Of a stretch of 64,000 bases of DNA, positions 48,110 to 59,353 are shown one piece after another; the stretch's first letter is position 1, and every line of letters starts with the position of its first letter. Below the pieces are notes generated by a model that was not told where the DNA came from, ran no database searches, and saw only the letters and a program-made list of their open reading frames with translations. A program made the translations under genes and the position numbers. Origin of the DNA: Kingdonia uniflora (lineage: Eukaryota > Streptophyta > Magnoliopsida > Ranunculales > Circaeasteraceae); contig JACGCM010002238.1 in the NCBI GenBank assembly GCA_014058105.1, positions 1,550,001 to 1,614,000 on the forward strand. The letters run 5' to 3'.

Positions 48110-48830
48110 CAAGATTTGAAGAGTATCTGAGATATATAGATCAAACTCAGAATATTCTGCTGGATATCGAAGGCCAAAGCCACAACGATGTTTGAAATTT
48201 TGAACAACTTCCGGGTCGCCTGTGAGTATCAGTCAGGCGGAGGGGACGTGATACCTATAGGAAATCCGAAAATTAACTGATCGCCTCCAATACATTCCCG
48301 AGGGCCCGGTCGTTCGACCATCCTTGCCCCTTGATTTTGCTTGAATGTTGGAAACTTGAGCAATTCAAGGTCGCCCCCAAGTATCAGTCGGGGCGAGGGT
48401 GGACGTGATACTCGGGTTAAACCGAGAAAGGGAATGGACTTTGACGGTTTTAGAGCCGGGATGAAGTGTATCTGATCGCCCTAAATGGATCCCCGAGGGT
48501 CCGGTCTTTCGACCTTCCTTGCCTCTCGAGTTTGCTCGAAATTGGAGACTTGAGCAATTCAAAGTCACCCCCAAGTATCAGTCGGGGCGAGGGTGGACAC
48601 GATACCTAGGTTCAACCAAGATGAGGAATGGACTTCGAAGGCCTAAGCCACGGCGAAGCAATATCTGATCGCCCCCAATGCATCCCTGAGGGTCTAATCT
48701 TTCGGCCTTCCTTGCCCCTTGAGTTTGCTCGAAATTGGAGACTTGGAACAATTCAGGGTCGTCCCCGAGTATTAGCCGGGGCGAGGGTGGACATGATACC
48801 TATGTTCAACCAAGAATTAAAAAATGAAAT
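48110..48830. repeat. Tat-B 3' tandem array, about 160-190-bp unit, about 4 copies
   Basis: The phrase AAGTATCAGTCGGGGCGAGG or a close variant recurs at about 48221, 48379, 48571 and 48759. Each unit also has CTGATCGCC, CCTTCCTTGCC and TTTGCTCGAAATTGGAGACT. The unit has no evident similarity to the Tat-A array but occupies the same position, between integrase and the antisense ORF. It is GC-rich compared with its surroundings. Confidence 0.88.
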
Positions 48831-48860
48831 ATCAGGCGAAGTTGAAATGGAACAACTTGT

Positions 48861-49960
48861 TTATTGAATATTCTGGGTTACATCAGTTGTACATGATTGT
48901 AGATATGACCTGTTGTAGGAGGCCAATTGCATTGTATTCCAGGGGTGTGGTAGGGGCTCTTCGTCTTCCGTCATTCGGTAATAGGAACCCTTGTTTATTT
49001 TATCGTAGACGATGTAGGGTCCTTCCCATGATTCGGCTAGCTTGCCGGCATTCTGAGGTTTCAAAGATTGATTGACATGTCGAAACACTAGATCTTCTAT
49101 GTTGAAACTTCTTGGTCGAACTCTCTTGTTATAAGATTTTTGAAGTAAAATGTGGTAGCGGCCAAGGTTGGCGATAGCTCGATCTCTGGTCTCGTCAATC
49201 CATAACATGTTGCACGCAAGTTCAAACTCATTATCTTCGTCCGGGAGGTTAAGGTCTCGGGTGGGTACTTCGAATTGAGTTGGTAGCACAGCTTCGGTCC
49301 CATATGTTAGGAGGAAAGGGGTGTATCCTGCAGATTTTCTTGGTGTTTTGCGATAAGCCTAGATGACGTGTTGTAACTCTTGGACCCATCTTCCTTTTTT
49401 TGCATCGACTCTCTTCTTAAGACCATCGACAATTGTTTTGATGATTGCTTCGACTTGACCGTTGCCCTGAGGATAGTATGGTGTTGATGGTGAGAGAATG
49501 ATATTATATTTTGTGAGGAAGTTTCTAACTTTGCTTCCAACAAACTGGGGACCGTTGTCACATCGGATCATATGGGGGCAACTGAAACGAGTGATGATAT
49601 TTTCCCACAAGAATTTGATAACTTCTTCCTCGCTGGTTCGGCATAGAGGGACAGCTTCGACCCATTTAGTAAAGTAGTCGGTTGCGACAAGGACGTTTTC
49701 TCTGCTACCTGAGGCTTTTGGAAAGGGTCCAATGAGATCGATAGCCCATCTATTGAATGGCCAAGAAACTTGACTGACATGGTGGTTTCTAGAGGGGCAA
49801 TAGATGTCGTGGGCATGACGCTGGCATTTGTCACATTGTTTGGCATAGTCTGAAGCTTTTTTCTTCATATCAGACCAAAATAATCCTTGGGAAACAGCTC
49901 GAAGGGCCACAGAGTGACCAGCAGTATGAGCACCACAGGTTCCATCGTGAAGTTCGGCTT
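48861..49960 (-). pseudogene. Tat-B integrase
   Basis: Right to left: the end of the zinc-binding domain (CDKCQRHAHDI), the core with WAIDLIGPFPKAS (first Asp), RCDNGPQFVGSKV (second Asp) and PQGNGQVEAIIKTI (Glu), so the DDE triad is complete. A stop at about 49359 (after QELQHVI) interrupts the frame. The C-terminal part runs from AYRKTPRKSAGYTPFLLTYG to a stop at 48861, including a GPY/F-like stretch (ESWEGPYIVYDKINKGSYY). It looks only lightly damaged. Confidence 0.88.
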
Positions 49961-51040
49961 AGATCTGAGAGGCTTCAGTTTGGGATACGCATCGAAGGAG
50001 GACGCCATTTGAGGATTTGCGATGTAATTGGTTTTTTGTGGATGATATATCTGCGGTAATTTTCAAAGATAGAGCGCTTGGCTTTGGGAACATCTGGAAG
50101 AGTAACATTGTTGAAGTAATGAAGGAACGGTTTTTGCCAATCATCAGGATCGTGACTCTCTCCCCCAGTATGTATGGTGTTGATTTCCATCTGATCGATA
50201 CTTGGGCGCTCGAGTACTTCGATATGGAGTGTCCGCGACTCTGAGTGTCCACGCATAGCTGCTATGTAAGCGAGGGCATCTGCATGTCGATTTTCTCCCC
50301 GAGGGTAATGTGCGATTGTAGATTTTTCGAGGAACCGGTCCATTTGCTGTCGTACGAAGAGGGCGTAATCAGCCATGTGACCATTAACCTTGTTTTCTCC
50401 TACGTAGTGTCTCTGAATAAGTTGGGAATCTGCGAAGACTGGAAGTTTGGGGATGCCGAGGTCAAGGGCAAGGTGGAGGCCGTGGATCAAGGTTTCATAC
50501 TCTGCTTTGTTATTAGAACACTCGAAGGCAAGTTTGACGGTTTTCTCTATGCGATCATTAATGGGTGTTACTAGAACAATACCAATTCCTGAGCCATTAG
50601 GTCCTGCTGATCCGTCCGTGAATAAGCGCCAACCAGTAAGAGGGTCCCACAGATCTATTTCTTCTGGTTGATAGTCTGAGAGATCATCTTCGTGTTCTTC
50701 CCAATCTATATCTTCGATCGGGAAGTCGGCTAGAAAATCTGCTATTGCTTGGCCTTTCTGGGATATTTATTTCCCGATGGTAATGTCGTATTCGCCAAGG
50801 TATACGGACCACTGTTTCACTCGTCTAGATTTTTCTTTTTTGCTGAGTACTTCTCGAAAGGGGTAACTGGCAATGACACGAATGGGATGAGTCTGAAAAA
50901 ATGGTTTGAGTTTACGGGCTAAATAGACAAGTGTGAGGAGTAAAAGTTCGAGTTTTGAATATCGGGTCTCTGCAGGGGTGAAGGTTTTGCTTATGGAATA
51001 TACAGGTTTTTTGATATGGGAATCAAGTCGAATAAGCATG
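49960..51040 (-). pseudogene. Tat-B RNase H region with a second, archaeal-type RNase H
   Basis: Right to left: the RT-linked RNase H (PVYSISKTFTPAETRYSKLE at about 50950-51005; EYDITIGK at 50770) ends with a TAA. A second RNase H follows: WRLFTDGSAGPNGSGIGI near 50600, ECSNNKAEYETLIHGLHLA near 50500, VFADSQLIQRHYVGE near 50410 and ENRHADALAYIAA near 50280. A second RNase H of archaeal type is a known hallmark of the Tat lineage and supports the family call. There is a stop at about 49975. Confidence 0.82.
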
Positions 51041-52130
51041 AAACTGATGGAAGTTTCTGTGGCAGCGTGGTAAAAAGAGAGTGTCTCACCTTCGATAGGG
51101 GTACTGATAATAGGTGGACAGCCGAGATAGGTTTTAAGTTCAAGGAAAGCTTGTTCGCACTCAGGGGTCCAATTGATCTCAGGGTAATTTTTCTTTTTTA
51201 CTTTGTGGGCACCTTGTTCGCGTTAGAGGGAAAAAAGCCAAGCACAGCGGTCAGATGATTATGAAATGAATTAGTTGAGGGCTACTATCCTGCCAGCCAT
51301 TTTTTGAACGCCTTTCTTTGTTCGGGGTGAAGGCATTTCTATAAGGGCTCGAATGTGTGTGAGATCGATCTCTATCCCACGTTTACTAATAAGGTGACCC
51401 AATTTTTTTCCTGATGACACGCCAAATTGACACTTATCTGGTTGAGTTTCATATTATACGTTTGAAGTATTGAAAAGATTTATGTTAGGTCTTGAATATG
51501 AGTATTCATATGGAGGCTTTTTGAATAACATGTCATCGATATAGACTTTGACTGACTTGCCAAGCAAGGGCTTGAACATAGTTGTGACGAGGCGTTGATA
51601 GGTGGCACCGGTATTTTTAAGGCCGAATGTCATAATATTAAAGCAGTAAAGGCCTTGTTCGGTTAAAAATGCAATTTTAAGTTGATCTTCAGGGAGGAGG
51701 GGTACCTGATTGTTTCCTGAAGCCGCGTCCATCATAGATAGGCATTCGTATCCAGTGGTGGCGTCGAGGAGTGCTGAGATAGTTGGGAGGGGGAAACTGT
51801 CCTTTAGTGTGTGCTTGTTGAGGTTAATGAAGTTGACGTAGATTCTGATTTTGCCATTCTTCTTTGGTACTGCCACGATGTTCGATATCCAGTCTACGTA
51901 CTTCACTTCTCTGATAAACTCAGCGGCTATGAGCTTGTCAACTTCAAGGTTTGCAGCTTCTCGAAATCGTGGTACCAGTGTACGTTTCTTTTGCTTTACT
52001 GCTGAAGAATATATGATGAGATCAAGGCGATGGCACACCAGGTTGGGGTTGACACCGGACATCTCCTGAAATGTCCAGGCGAAGATATCTTTGTTTTCTT
52101 GAAGGAACTCAGAAAGTTCGAGGTGTTCTG
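51041..52130 (-). pseudogene. Tat-B reverse transcriptase
   Basis: The frame 52062-51454 holds most of RT: KLIAAEFIREVKYVDWISNI, PKKNGKIRIYVNFINLNKHT, LSMMDAASGNNQV, FLTEQGLYCFNIMTFGLKN and VKVYIDDMLF. The active site is YIDD; the usual SGYNQI is SGNNQV here. After a stop at 51454 the thumb continues in other frames toward RNase H. Confidence 0.85.
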
Positions 52131-52900
52131 ACTCGTTAAGGAGGGTTCCAATAAATGTACACCGACCAGGACCATCGAGTTTGATATAAACAGTGGGTTC
52201 GATAGGTTGTGTGGTATCTGTCGAAGTTGAAGGTATAGGAGGATGTTGTGATTGCTATGGGCGGTTGACAAGTTTTCGTGTTTGGTCGATCTCTGGGTGC
52301 TCGCACGAGCGGGAAAGGCGTTGAGAACCTTTCAAGTTCCAAGTACCCTCATGATTACTGAATCGAAGGGTTTGATGATAGGTCGAAGGTATAGCTCGCA
52401 TGGCGTGAAGCCAATCTCGTCCGAGTATACCAAGGTATTCGGACTTCTGGTCAATGGCTATGAAGTTGGTTTAAAGGGTAATGGGACCTGTAGTGACGAG
52501 TAGACTGATGCGGCCAACAACGACTTCGGTTGATCCATTGAAACCTTTTAGCTCGACATTAGCTACGGTTATATGGTCTATTTTCTTCATGGTTTGGACT
52601 GTTTGGAGAAAGAGGACGTCAACTGCGCTCCCAGTATCTATGAGCATTGTATAGAGAACAAGGTTCTCGATCTTAATCATGATGACTAATGGATTGGATT
52701 GAGGAAAATCAATGTGTGAAGTATCGCAGTCGATGAAATAGATGCCTTCGAGTCGAGGGTGACGACTAGTTTCTGGCAAGAGGGTAGGGAATTTTTCCTG
52801 ATGGGTGAGCTTATAACATTCTTCTACGCGCTTTCGTTTTCTCTTGGAGAGTCGACTATCTATATTGTTGACTTTGATGAACTTGACTCTGTAAATTTAC
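52131..52900 (-). pseudogene. Tat-B aspartic protease region
   Basis: The frame 52779-52471 contains LYTMLIDTGSAVDVLF, a clean retroviral-type DTGS active site, followed by VELKGFNGSTEVVVGRISL. A stop at 52471 and a further frame at 52342-52136 link it to RT. It would have processed the Gag-Pol polyprotein. Confidence 0.8.
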
Positions 52901-54196
52901 ACCCCGGCTGGGTCAGTAGTTGAGGTGGATAAGGATTTGAGGTAGGACCCGTCAAGGTAGCTTGGTAGATCAGCAATATATTGGTGCAAACGTCCTGTTT
53001 TGAAGATAAGTTTTAGAGAGCGCTGAAGGGCAAAGCATTTATTGGTATGATGACAATTACATTTGTGGTTGGCACAGAAAGATTTGCTGGGTCTGACTTC
53101 GATGGGGAAAGGAACGCGCCAAATGGGGTCTGCCTATATGTGTGGTAAAAGGGTGTTGAGGGGAGCACTGAGTGTAGGTAAAATTGGCTTTAGTCGATTC
53201 TTGCTCGCTTCGGTGCTGTTATCAATCATGAGGCATTTGCGGCTCTCAGTCTCCTGTGAGACAGATGCGATTAGGGGTATGGGGGTAGAGTGGGTATGTT
53301 GCCGAGGTTTGTTGAAAGTTGCTATTTGCGGAGGCTGGCTTTGTTTGTGGGACTCGTGAAGGCGTTCGAGGTCGATATAGCCGTTGACTTTCGAGAGAAT
53401 TTCTTCGAGTATTTTGGGTTTGTGGAGAACGAGATGTTCTTTTACTCGGCTATGATCGGGCAGAGCATTCGAGTAGGCTAAAATTGCATTCTAGCAGTCA
53501 AGGTTTTCGATTTTGCGAGATTCATCGAGGAATTTTCGGGTGAAGGCTTTGAGGGTCAAATTGCCAGACTTTCTGAAATTGAAAAGGGCGTCAACTCTGA
53601 CCTTTCTGTCTTTGCTGAAGGCGAACTGAGCGATGAAAGTTATGAAAGTTGCTCAAAGTGACGAATCACACCATTGGGGAGGCTGTGGTACCATCGAAGG
53701 GGATTATCGGTAAGACTCGTTGGAAAAAAGTGACACAAAAGATAGTCAGCAATAGAGTATAGGCTCAGGGCATTTTAGAATTCGAGGATGTGGGATTTAG
53801 GGTTTGTATTACGATATTTGCTGAGTTTAGGAGTGCGAAAGTTATAGCGTATTTTGATGGCCAGAAGTTTAGGGCAAATCGGGTTATTGAGGCGGCCCCA
53901 TGAGTCTGTAGCTGGGCTCACGGTAACATGGATGACTAGTTGAATTTTGTGGTCGAATTCCTGCTGTGTCACGTATGAAGGATGTGAGGGAGATTGGTGG
54001 AGTCGAAGGTTGTGAGGTTGAGTATGTGGTTTAAAGTCAGCACTGTGTTCCTCGAGCCGTTCTCAGGCAGAACGGCGTGTAAGTTGTCTGGAGGAACAAA
54101 GGGTTGAGTCTGAAGAGTCTTCGGTGGGATGAATCCCGAGGTGGATAGATCTGGTTGGGGGAATAATACGGGGAATACCTTTTGCCCTAGCTTTGA
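52901..54196 (-). pseudogene. Tat-B gag, start missing
   Basis: From the junction at about 54196 leftward. One frame (53972-53775) reads GRLNNPICPKLLAIKIRYNF; beyond it come FFPTSLTDNPLRWYHSLPNG near 53700, the gag-core motif with its conserved Trp, and FALQRSLKLIFKTGRLHQYI near 53010. Frameshifts and stops are frequent. The N-terminal gag segment, primer site and 5' LTR are absent. Confidence 0.75.
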
Positions 54197-54720
54197 TTGT
54201 ATCTTGAAGTAGAGTCTATCATAGATAGGAGTTTATGACCTGCTTTAGAATCAAAGATCTGATGAATATTGGGAAGAGGGAAACTGTCCTTTAGAGTATG
54301 TTTGTTGAGATTAGTAAAATCTACACAAACACAGACCTTTCTATTCTTTTTTGTGACATCGACGATGTTGGATATCTAGTCTGGATACTTGGCTTATCGA
54401 ATGAAACCCACTTTGATCAATTTCTCGATCGCCATGTTAACATTATCTTAAAGTCATGGTGATAGGCATCGCTGTTTCTGTTTGACTGCGGTGGTGCTGA
54501 TGTTGATTGCCAATTTGTGACATGCCTTAGTCGGATCGACCCCAGGCATTTCTTTGAAAGACCATGCAAAAACGTCTCTTTTTAGTCATTAGAATTGAAT
54601 GAGAACATCTTTCTTGTGTTAAACCTTCTTAGTACCGATTAAAGTACCTCTGCTTGGTCTATCAATGTTAATGAATTCAGTGGGCTCCTCCGTGGATGGT
54701 TGATCATCTGGGTAATCAAC
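54197..54720 (-). pseudogene. Tat-A reverse transcriptase, N-terminal part
   Basis: The minus strand reads VDFTNLNKHTLKDSFPLPNI, then KAGHKLLSMIDSTSRYNQ, the fingers and first palm motif of RT with the first catalytic Asp (MIDSTS). The similarity ends abruptly at the YNQ position, about 54196. The YxDD motif and the rest are missing. Confidence 0.82.
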
Positions 54721-54732
54721 TTACTGTAATTG

Positions 54733-55161
54733 CTATACAACAAATTTGTCGGAGGTATCTAGAATTGCAGAGATGGTATTTTCGCAAGCTCGAGAAAGCT
54801 TTTGACTTCCCTTGATTTCATAAATACCATTATCGTGCTTGAAGCGAAGTGCTTGATGATAGGTGGATGCGATTGCTTCCATATTATGAATCCAACAACA
54901 ACTCATAATCCCAAAATAACGAGATTTGGCATTAATCACATAAAAGATGACGTCGATGGTGGTTGGTCCAGCGGTAATAGGTAAGGTGATCTTCCCTACT
55001 CTCTCTTCTTTATAACCATTGAATCCACTGATATCGATGTCATTTTGAATAACTTGATCAGCCAATCCTATTTGGTTGATAGTACTTTGAAAGAAAATCT
55101 CAATATCGCTGCCAGTATCGATCATCATTGTGTGCATGTCAAACTTTTTTATTTTGAACAT
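54733..55161 (-). pseudogene. Tat-A aspartic protease
   Basis: An open frame of 142 codons with MHTMMIDTGSDIEIFF (DTGS active site), ISGFNGYKEERVGKITLPI, and YFGIMSCCWIHNMEAIAST in the place of the usual LGRPWLHxMxAVPST. The frame itself is intact, but it is cut off from gag and RT by stops. Confidence 0.85.
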
Positions 55162-55269
55162 TGTGACTAACTCATCATGATGTAGAAATTTGATATGGCT
55201 AGTATCGTAATCTTCGAAAGCAATTCCGAGTCAGCGATTGTTCGACTCAGGCAAAAGTTTGGCTTCTTT

Positions 55270-57050
55270 ATCTTGAGGTGTGGCATCGCAGCATTATGAC
55301 AATCTCATGCGCTTGAATCTATTAGAGTTGGTGATCTGATTGATCTCGATCATGTTGCTGTGGTGCATATGGTAAAGATGCTTCTCCTCAGCTTGATCTT
55401 CGACCTGGACAATTTCAAGCTGCTTCTTATAGCAGCCATCCTTGTATGATTCCAGATCGGCAATATAATCGAGCATCCGTCCCTCCTTGAAAATAAATTC
55501 CAGCGACCTCTGTAAAGCATAGCAATTGTCAGTAGAATGATGTTTTACCTTATGATGCATGCAGTACGGTCGGCTCTCGATTGGTTTCAATTGTTGGGAG
55601 AGACGGTAGAGCTTGTCTTTCATGAGAATTAGAAAAATTTCGGAGATTCGAACATTAATCTTTAGGAGGACAGGTTTGACTTGTGGCCCACCATTCCGAG
55701 GGTTGCCTATGTTTCCCTTGGTGCGCTTTTAGTCACCTTGGTCCTCCTTAGGTTCTGTGTTCCGATCTATAGAGGGTCCTTTTGTGGTAAGGATGGATTT
55801 AGTAGACTTATGTCTTTCGGACATCATCCTTTCCAGGTCGACGTAACCATTGACCTTGGTAATCATATCCTCCAAGATCGCAAGTTTATTGAGGAAGAGG
55901 TACTCTTTCGCTTTGCAGTCCAATTGGAGTGCATTGGGGAAAGCAGTAACAACGGTCTTCTGATCAAGATTGTCCACTTTACGCGCGAGTTCTAAGAAAT
56001 TCTTTACAAATACTTCGAGCTTCTCTCCATTGTATTGTTTGAGACTGATAAGAGAATACATATTTTCTTCTTTGTCTCTGTTGTTAGCATATGTCTTGAT
56101 GAATTATTTTTGTAGCTGGTCGAATGTGCATATGGAGTCTTCAAGTAGAGAATGGAACCATCAGAGTGGTTCGTCTTGTAGACTTGTGGCGAACAGAAGA
56201 TAGAGAATGTGGTTAAGATTAGAGTACAACCCTAATGAATTACGGTACTGTTGAATGTGCTCCTTGGGATCGGTACCCCTGAATTTGCGAATTTTCAGAG
56301 TATGGAAACTTTTTGGAATATCCATATTGAATAGTTTTTTGGCCAGTAGACTTCTTTGTAACTTCATAAGGTCGTCGGTTGTGCCCAGAACTTGTGCTTT
56401 GATCAACTACTTAATCCGCTGGTCTATATGCTCTTGTGTGACGCAGTGACGGATCAGCTGAGCGACTTGACGAGGAGGTTGCGGATTATGAGTACTGGTA
56501 CCTTCACTCAAATGATCTCGCACTGGAACTTGGGGCGGAGGTCTCTATTCTTCCTCTTGACGGGTGGAACATCGGTGACCTCAGCTAATTTCAAATATAA
56601 TCTCCGCTCCCAAATGAACGGAAGGTTGTGGTTTAATCCAAATAGGTCTGGAAATAGCCTTGCTGGTGGCCCCTTGAGGTCCCAATCTTTCCCGTACAGA
56701 AATCCAAGAGGTTTTTGGCACCTGATCACAATCTCGTGGTGGCGGAGCCTGCTGAATGTTCTGCAGAGCTTGCAAGGCAGTCTGTATGGTTGTCATTTGA
56801 TTTTTGTGTCATTTGAGCACTATCAAACGAGCTTGTCATTCAACATCAAGCTCTTTTTCACGAAGCTCTCGGTCGCGAGTTAATTGTTGTTCGAGCTCGT
56901 TGCGCTTCTCTGTTTTGATGTTGATATTTGCTTGGAGCTCGAAAAGTTGTTCCGGCTCAATTGGGAGATCGAGCTGGACTCCGGGTGTTGGTTGCCTGAA
57001 TGTGACCATGATTGAAATATTGTAGTAGAGTAATTGAATGTATTAGGATA
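55270..57050 (-). pseudogene. Tat-A gag
   Basis: From right to left: a Glu/Gln/Arg-rich N-terminal region (about 56800-57010, helical), a Pro/Arg-rich linker, then the gag core with IRKFRGTDPKEHIQQYRNSL near 56280 and SLISLKQYNGEKLEVFVKNF near 56030. A CCHC-like or HHC-like motif (YCMHHKVKHHSTDNCYALQ) is near 55550. Stops at about 56727, 56508, 56404, 56160, 55728 and 55292 split it. Exact start not determined. Confidence 0.8.
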
Positions 57051-57069
57051 TCGCGGAAAGAATTTCTTT

Positions 57070-57087
57070 CCCACAGATGGCGCCAAA
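57070..57087 (-). other. Tat-A primer binding site
   Basis: The minus strand reads TTTGGCGCCATCTGTGGG immediately after the 5' LTR. The TGGCGCC core is the primer-site type commonly found in Tat and Athila elements. Confidence 0.8.
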
Positions 57088-57705
57088 TGTAATGGCCTAA
57101 TTCCGTGAGCTCGACGTGGCCTAGGATTAATCCTTACACCAATGTACTTGTGACTATAATCTAGTAAACAAGAGATGATACAGGTATTTAGCGTAGAAAA
57201 CCTATGAATAGGTTAAAAACCATGACCTCGTGTTGAGCATTTTATAATAACGACTTTTATTGCTTGAAGATGACGATATCTTATTTCAAGTTATCTCTAG
57301 ACTTAGAAATATTTGATCTTGTGAATAAGAAGTCTTGAGTATTTTAGAATCTCAGAAGATATAGTCTTCATCATGATTTCTCGTATATTTTTCTGGTCCC
57401 TATTTCTTCTGAAATTTTTCCTTTAAATAGACCCCTTCCGCAACTCTTCATCGTGCTGGAGCACGTTCTCCGAACAATATAGTTTGTGGCTATTGACTGA
57501 GTAACTATTGAGTTCATGAGAGGCAGGTGGTTTTTACTTATTAAGGCTTTTCGGTTTAAGCTCGACCCATGTTTATCATCAGTTCGTGGAGTATGTGGTA
57601 ATGTTTGACTGAAAAGTTATGTTGATGATATGTGAGCCTGAAATAGAGGTAATTCAAACTGGGGACAACTCGATTTTAGGTGAGATCGAGTGATAAGCCC
57701 CTACA
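57088..57705 (-). repeat. Tat-A 5' LTR (618 bp)
   Basis: On the minus strand it starts TGTAGGGGCTTATCACTCG at 57705 and ends GGCCATTACA at 57088. Flanked by CCACT at 57706-57710. Confidence 0.93.
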
Positions 57706-57710
57706 CCACT
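57706..57710. repeat. Target-site duplication of Tat-A, right copy
   Basis: CCACT, identical to 31921-31925. Confidence 0.85.
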
Positions 57711-58807
57711 CACACAACTTAAAAACTTTCTATAGGTATTGATTTATTTGACATTTTCGATTTTCTTGGTATGGCTATAAATATGAGCATGACATTTTTA
57801 TGACTACTAAAGTTGTTTGATACCTATTCAATAAATGATCGGCTCCGGGTTACTTGCCCTTTCTTTTCCGCAAACTTTTAAATACTCCTCGAAAAACTAA
57901 ATATCTTAATAAAATTTATAGCCATATGTAGCAAGCCTATTTGAAATATATTGGTCTATGTTGTTATAAGTGGAGTAGCTTTGATTAGATGGTACATTTT
58001 TCATGGTTTATATATTATTTTCTCAGATTCTAGGCCACTTTTTATTTTTTCTGTCACCTTTCATTTTGATATATAGCATCTCTCGCGTTTCCTTTATCGT
58101 TTCTTGATGGAGTTCTTACTTGCTCCTTCATCGAATTAGTGCTGCATGTGCAAATGTATGAAATCTTTACTATAAATGTACACAAATATATACCTAGTTA
58201 AGTAGTCAAGAGATTGTGTTGCAGTTCCTTAAAAAAATTAAGTAGTCAAGAGTTTTATTGCATGGCCCAAGAAATACGTGGTTATGAAGGATGATTGATT
58301 CCGGTATAATAAGCCCCTATAACTTAAGTATTTATTCTCCTCACTACATCCTTATATAATCCAATTCTTATACATTAGTAGACCTATAGCTGATCTTTAT
58401 ATAGACAAATTTAAAGTAATATTCATGATTGGTGTTCATTTTAGGATTAGATATGGTATGATTGATTTAGTATTTATAATTTAATTTGCTTATACTCTTT
58501 TTTATATCTTTTATGCAGTTTATGATAGAGTCGCAGTTGAAAATTACTTCCTATAGTGTTTTAGCCATTGTACATAGATAAAAAGGGATTTGTTTTTATC
58601 TTTCTTCTTTTTTGTTGAAGACTTGAATATGATGATTATAAGATCATCTTTTATTATATTAGAGTCCTTTTTGCAGTAAAGTTGAGACTTTTATTTATTT
58701 GATGAAATGTTAATTTTATTTTTGTAATTTAGAAAGTATTAATGATAACATTTATTGAACATTGTAATTATTTTCTACTACTAATTTGTTGAGTAAATAT
58801 AACATTT
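57711..58807. other. CACTA internal sequence right of Tat-A
   Basis: AT-rich and without a recognisable ORF. By position it continues the intron of the captured F-box/kelch gene, but no following kelch exon was recognised before the subterminal repeats begin. Confidence 0.45.
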
Positions 58808-59353
58808 GAAGATGTTATGTTACAGATAATAGATATCATTAGACAAATGCTATGTTATAGATAATAGATAGTATTAGACAAATGCTATGGTACAGATAAT
58901 AGATAGCATTAGGCAAATGCTATGTAAAAGATAATAGATAGCATTAGAAAAATGCTATGAAAAAGATAATATATAGCGTTAGACAAATGCTATGGAAAAG
59001 ATAATATATAGCGTTAGACAAATGCTATGAAAAAGACAATAGATAGCATTAGACAAATGCTATGAAAAAGATAATATATAACATTAGAAAAATGCTATGG
59101 AAAATGCATTATGGCCTTGCTATGTTAAAAAGGAAAAACAGCAGGAAAAAAATGTTTTAGAAAGTCAACTATGGCGTTCTCTAAATGCCATTTAAAATAA
59201 ATTAATAGCATTCCTCAAATGCTATTAGTTAATGGTGTTAAAAAAATGCTATTGTAAAAATGATAGCATGGGAGAATAGAGCGGGCGAAAAGCACTATCG
59301 TAGCTTTTCATAGCGGTTTTTCAACGCTATTATATGTGTTTTTTCTTGTAGTG
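58808..59353. repeat. CACTA right subterminal array and terminus
   Basis: From 58808 to 59110 a unit of about 35 bp containing ATAATAGATAGCATTAGACA and AATGCTATG repeats eight to nine times with point differences. Beyond it, inverted ATAGC/GCTAT words continue to the end, which reads inward CACTACAAGAAAAAACAC (59353-59336). Such arrays are the usual transposase-binding regions of CACTA elements. Confidence 0.88.

Larger units (their letters stand above)
42091..54196 (-). mobile_element. Tat-B: Tat-lineage Ty3/gypsy element nested in Tat-A, 5' end deleted
   Basis: A second Tat element in the same orientation. From right to left it keeps gag (without its start), protease, RT, two RNase H regions, integrase, a tandem array, an antisense ORF, a polypurine tract and a 3' LTR. 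At about 54196 its gag abuts the middle of Tat-A RT. No 5' LTR or primer site is present at that junction. Its frames are longer and catalytic motifs better kept than in Tat-A, fitting a younger insertion. The left boundary is set from where Tat-A RNase H stops being readable and is uncertain by tens of bases. Confidence 0.82.
31926..57705 (-). mobile_element. Tat-A: large Ty3/gypsy element (Tat lineage), minus strand, split by Tat-B
   Basis: LTRs of exactly 618 bp at both ends, with a perfect 5-bp target duplication (CCACT). Reading from right to left: LTR, primer site, gag, protease and half of RT, then Tat-B, then the end of RNase H and integrase. These are followed by a tandem array, a plus-strand antisense ORF, a polypurine tract and the LTR. 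The antisense ORF between integrase and 3' LTR, the 3' tandem repeats and the large size are features known of the Tat lineage. The coding regions have many stops. Confidence 0.9.
27699..59353. mobile_element. CACTA (En/Spm-like) element carrying captured F-box gene pieces, split by Tat-A
   Basis: The right end read inward is CACTACAAGAAAAAACAC, the canonical plant CACTA terminus. The left end starts CACTTTTTTTATATG, a degenerate partner. Both ends continue into subterminal repeats built on ATAGCATT/ATAGCGTT words and their complements. Without Tat-A the element is about 5.9 kb. It shows no TNPA/TNPD-type transposase, so it would be non-autonomous. Its interior holds an F-box/kelch exon (31299-31880) and an F-box-associated fragment (about 29365-29640). 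Confidence 0.82.

Noticed and set aside
58808..59110. Regularly spaced short repeats that could suggest a CRISPR array
   Set aside because: The units are contiguous variants of one 35-bp sequence with no unique spacers, they lie at a CACTA terminus, and the genome is eukaryotic.
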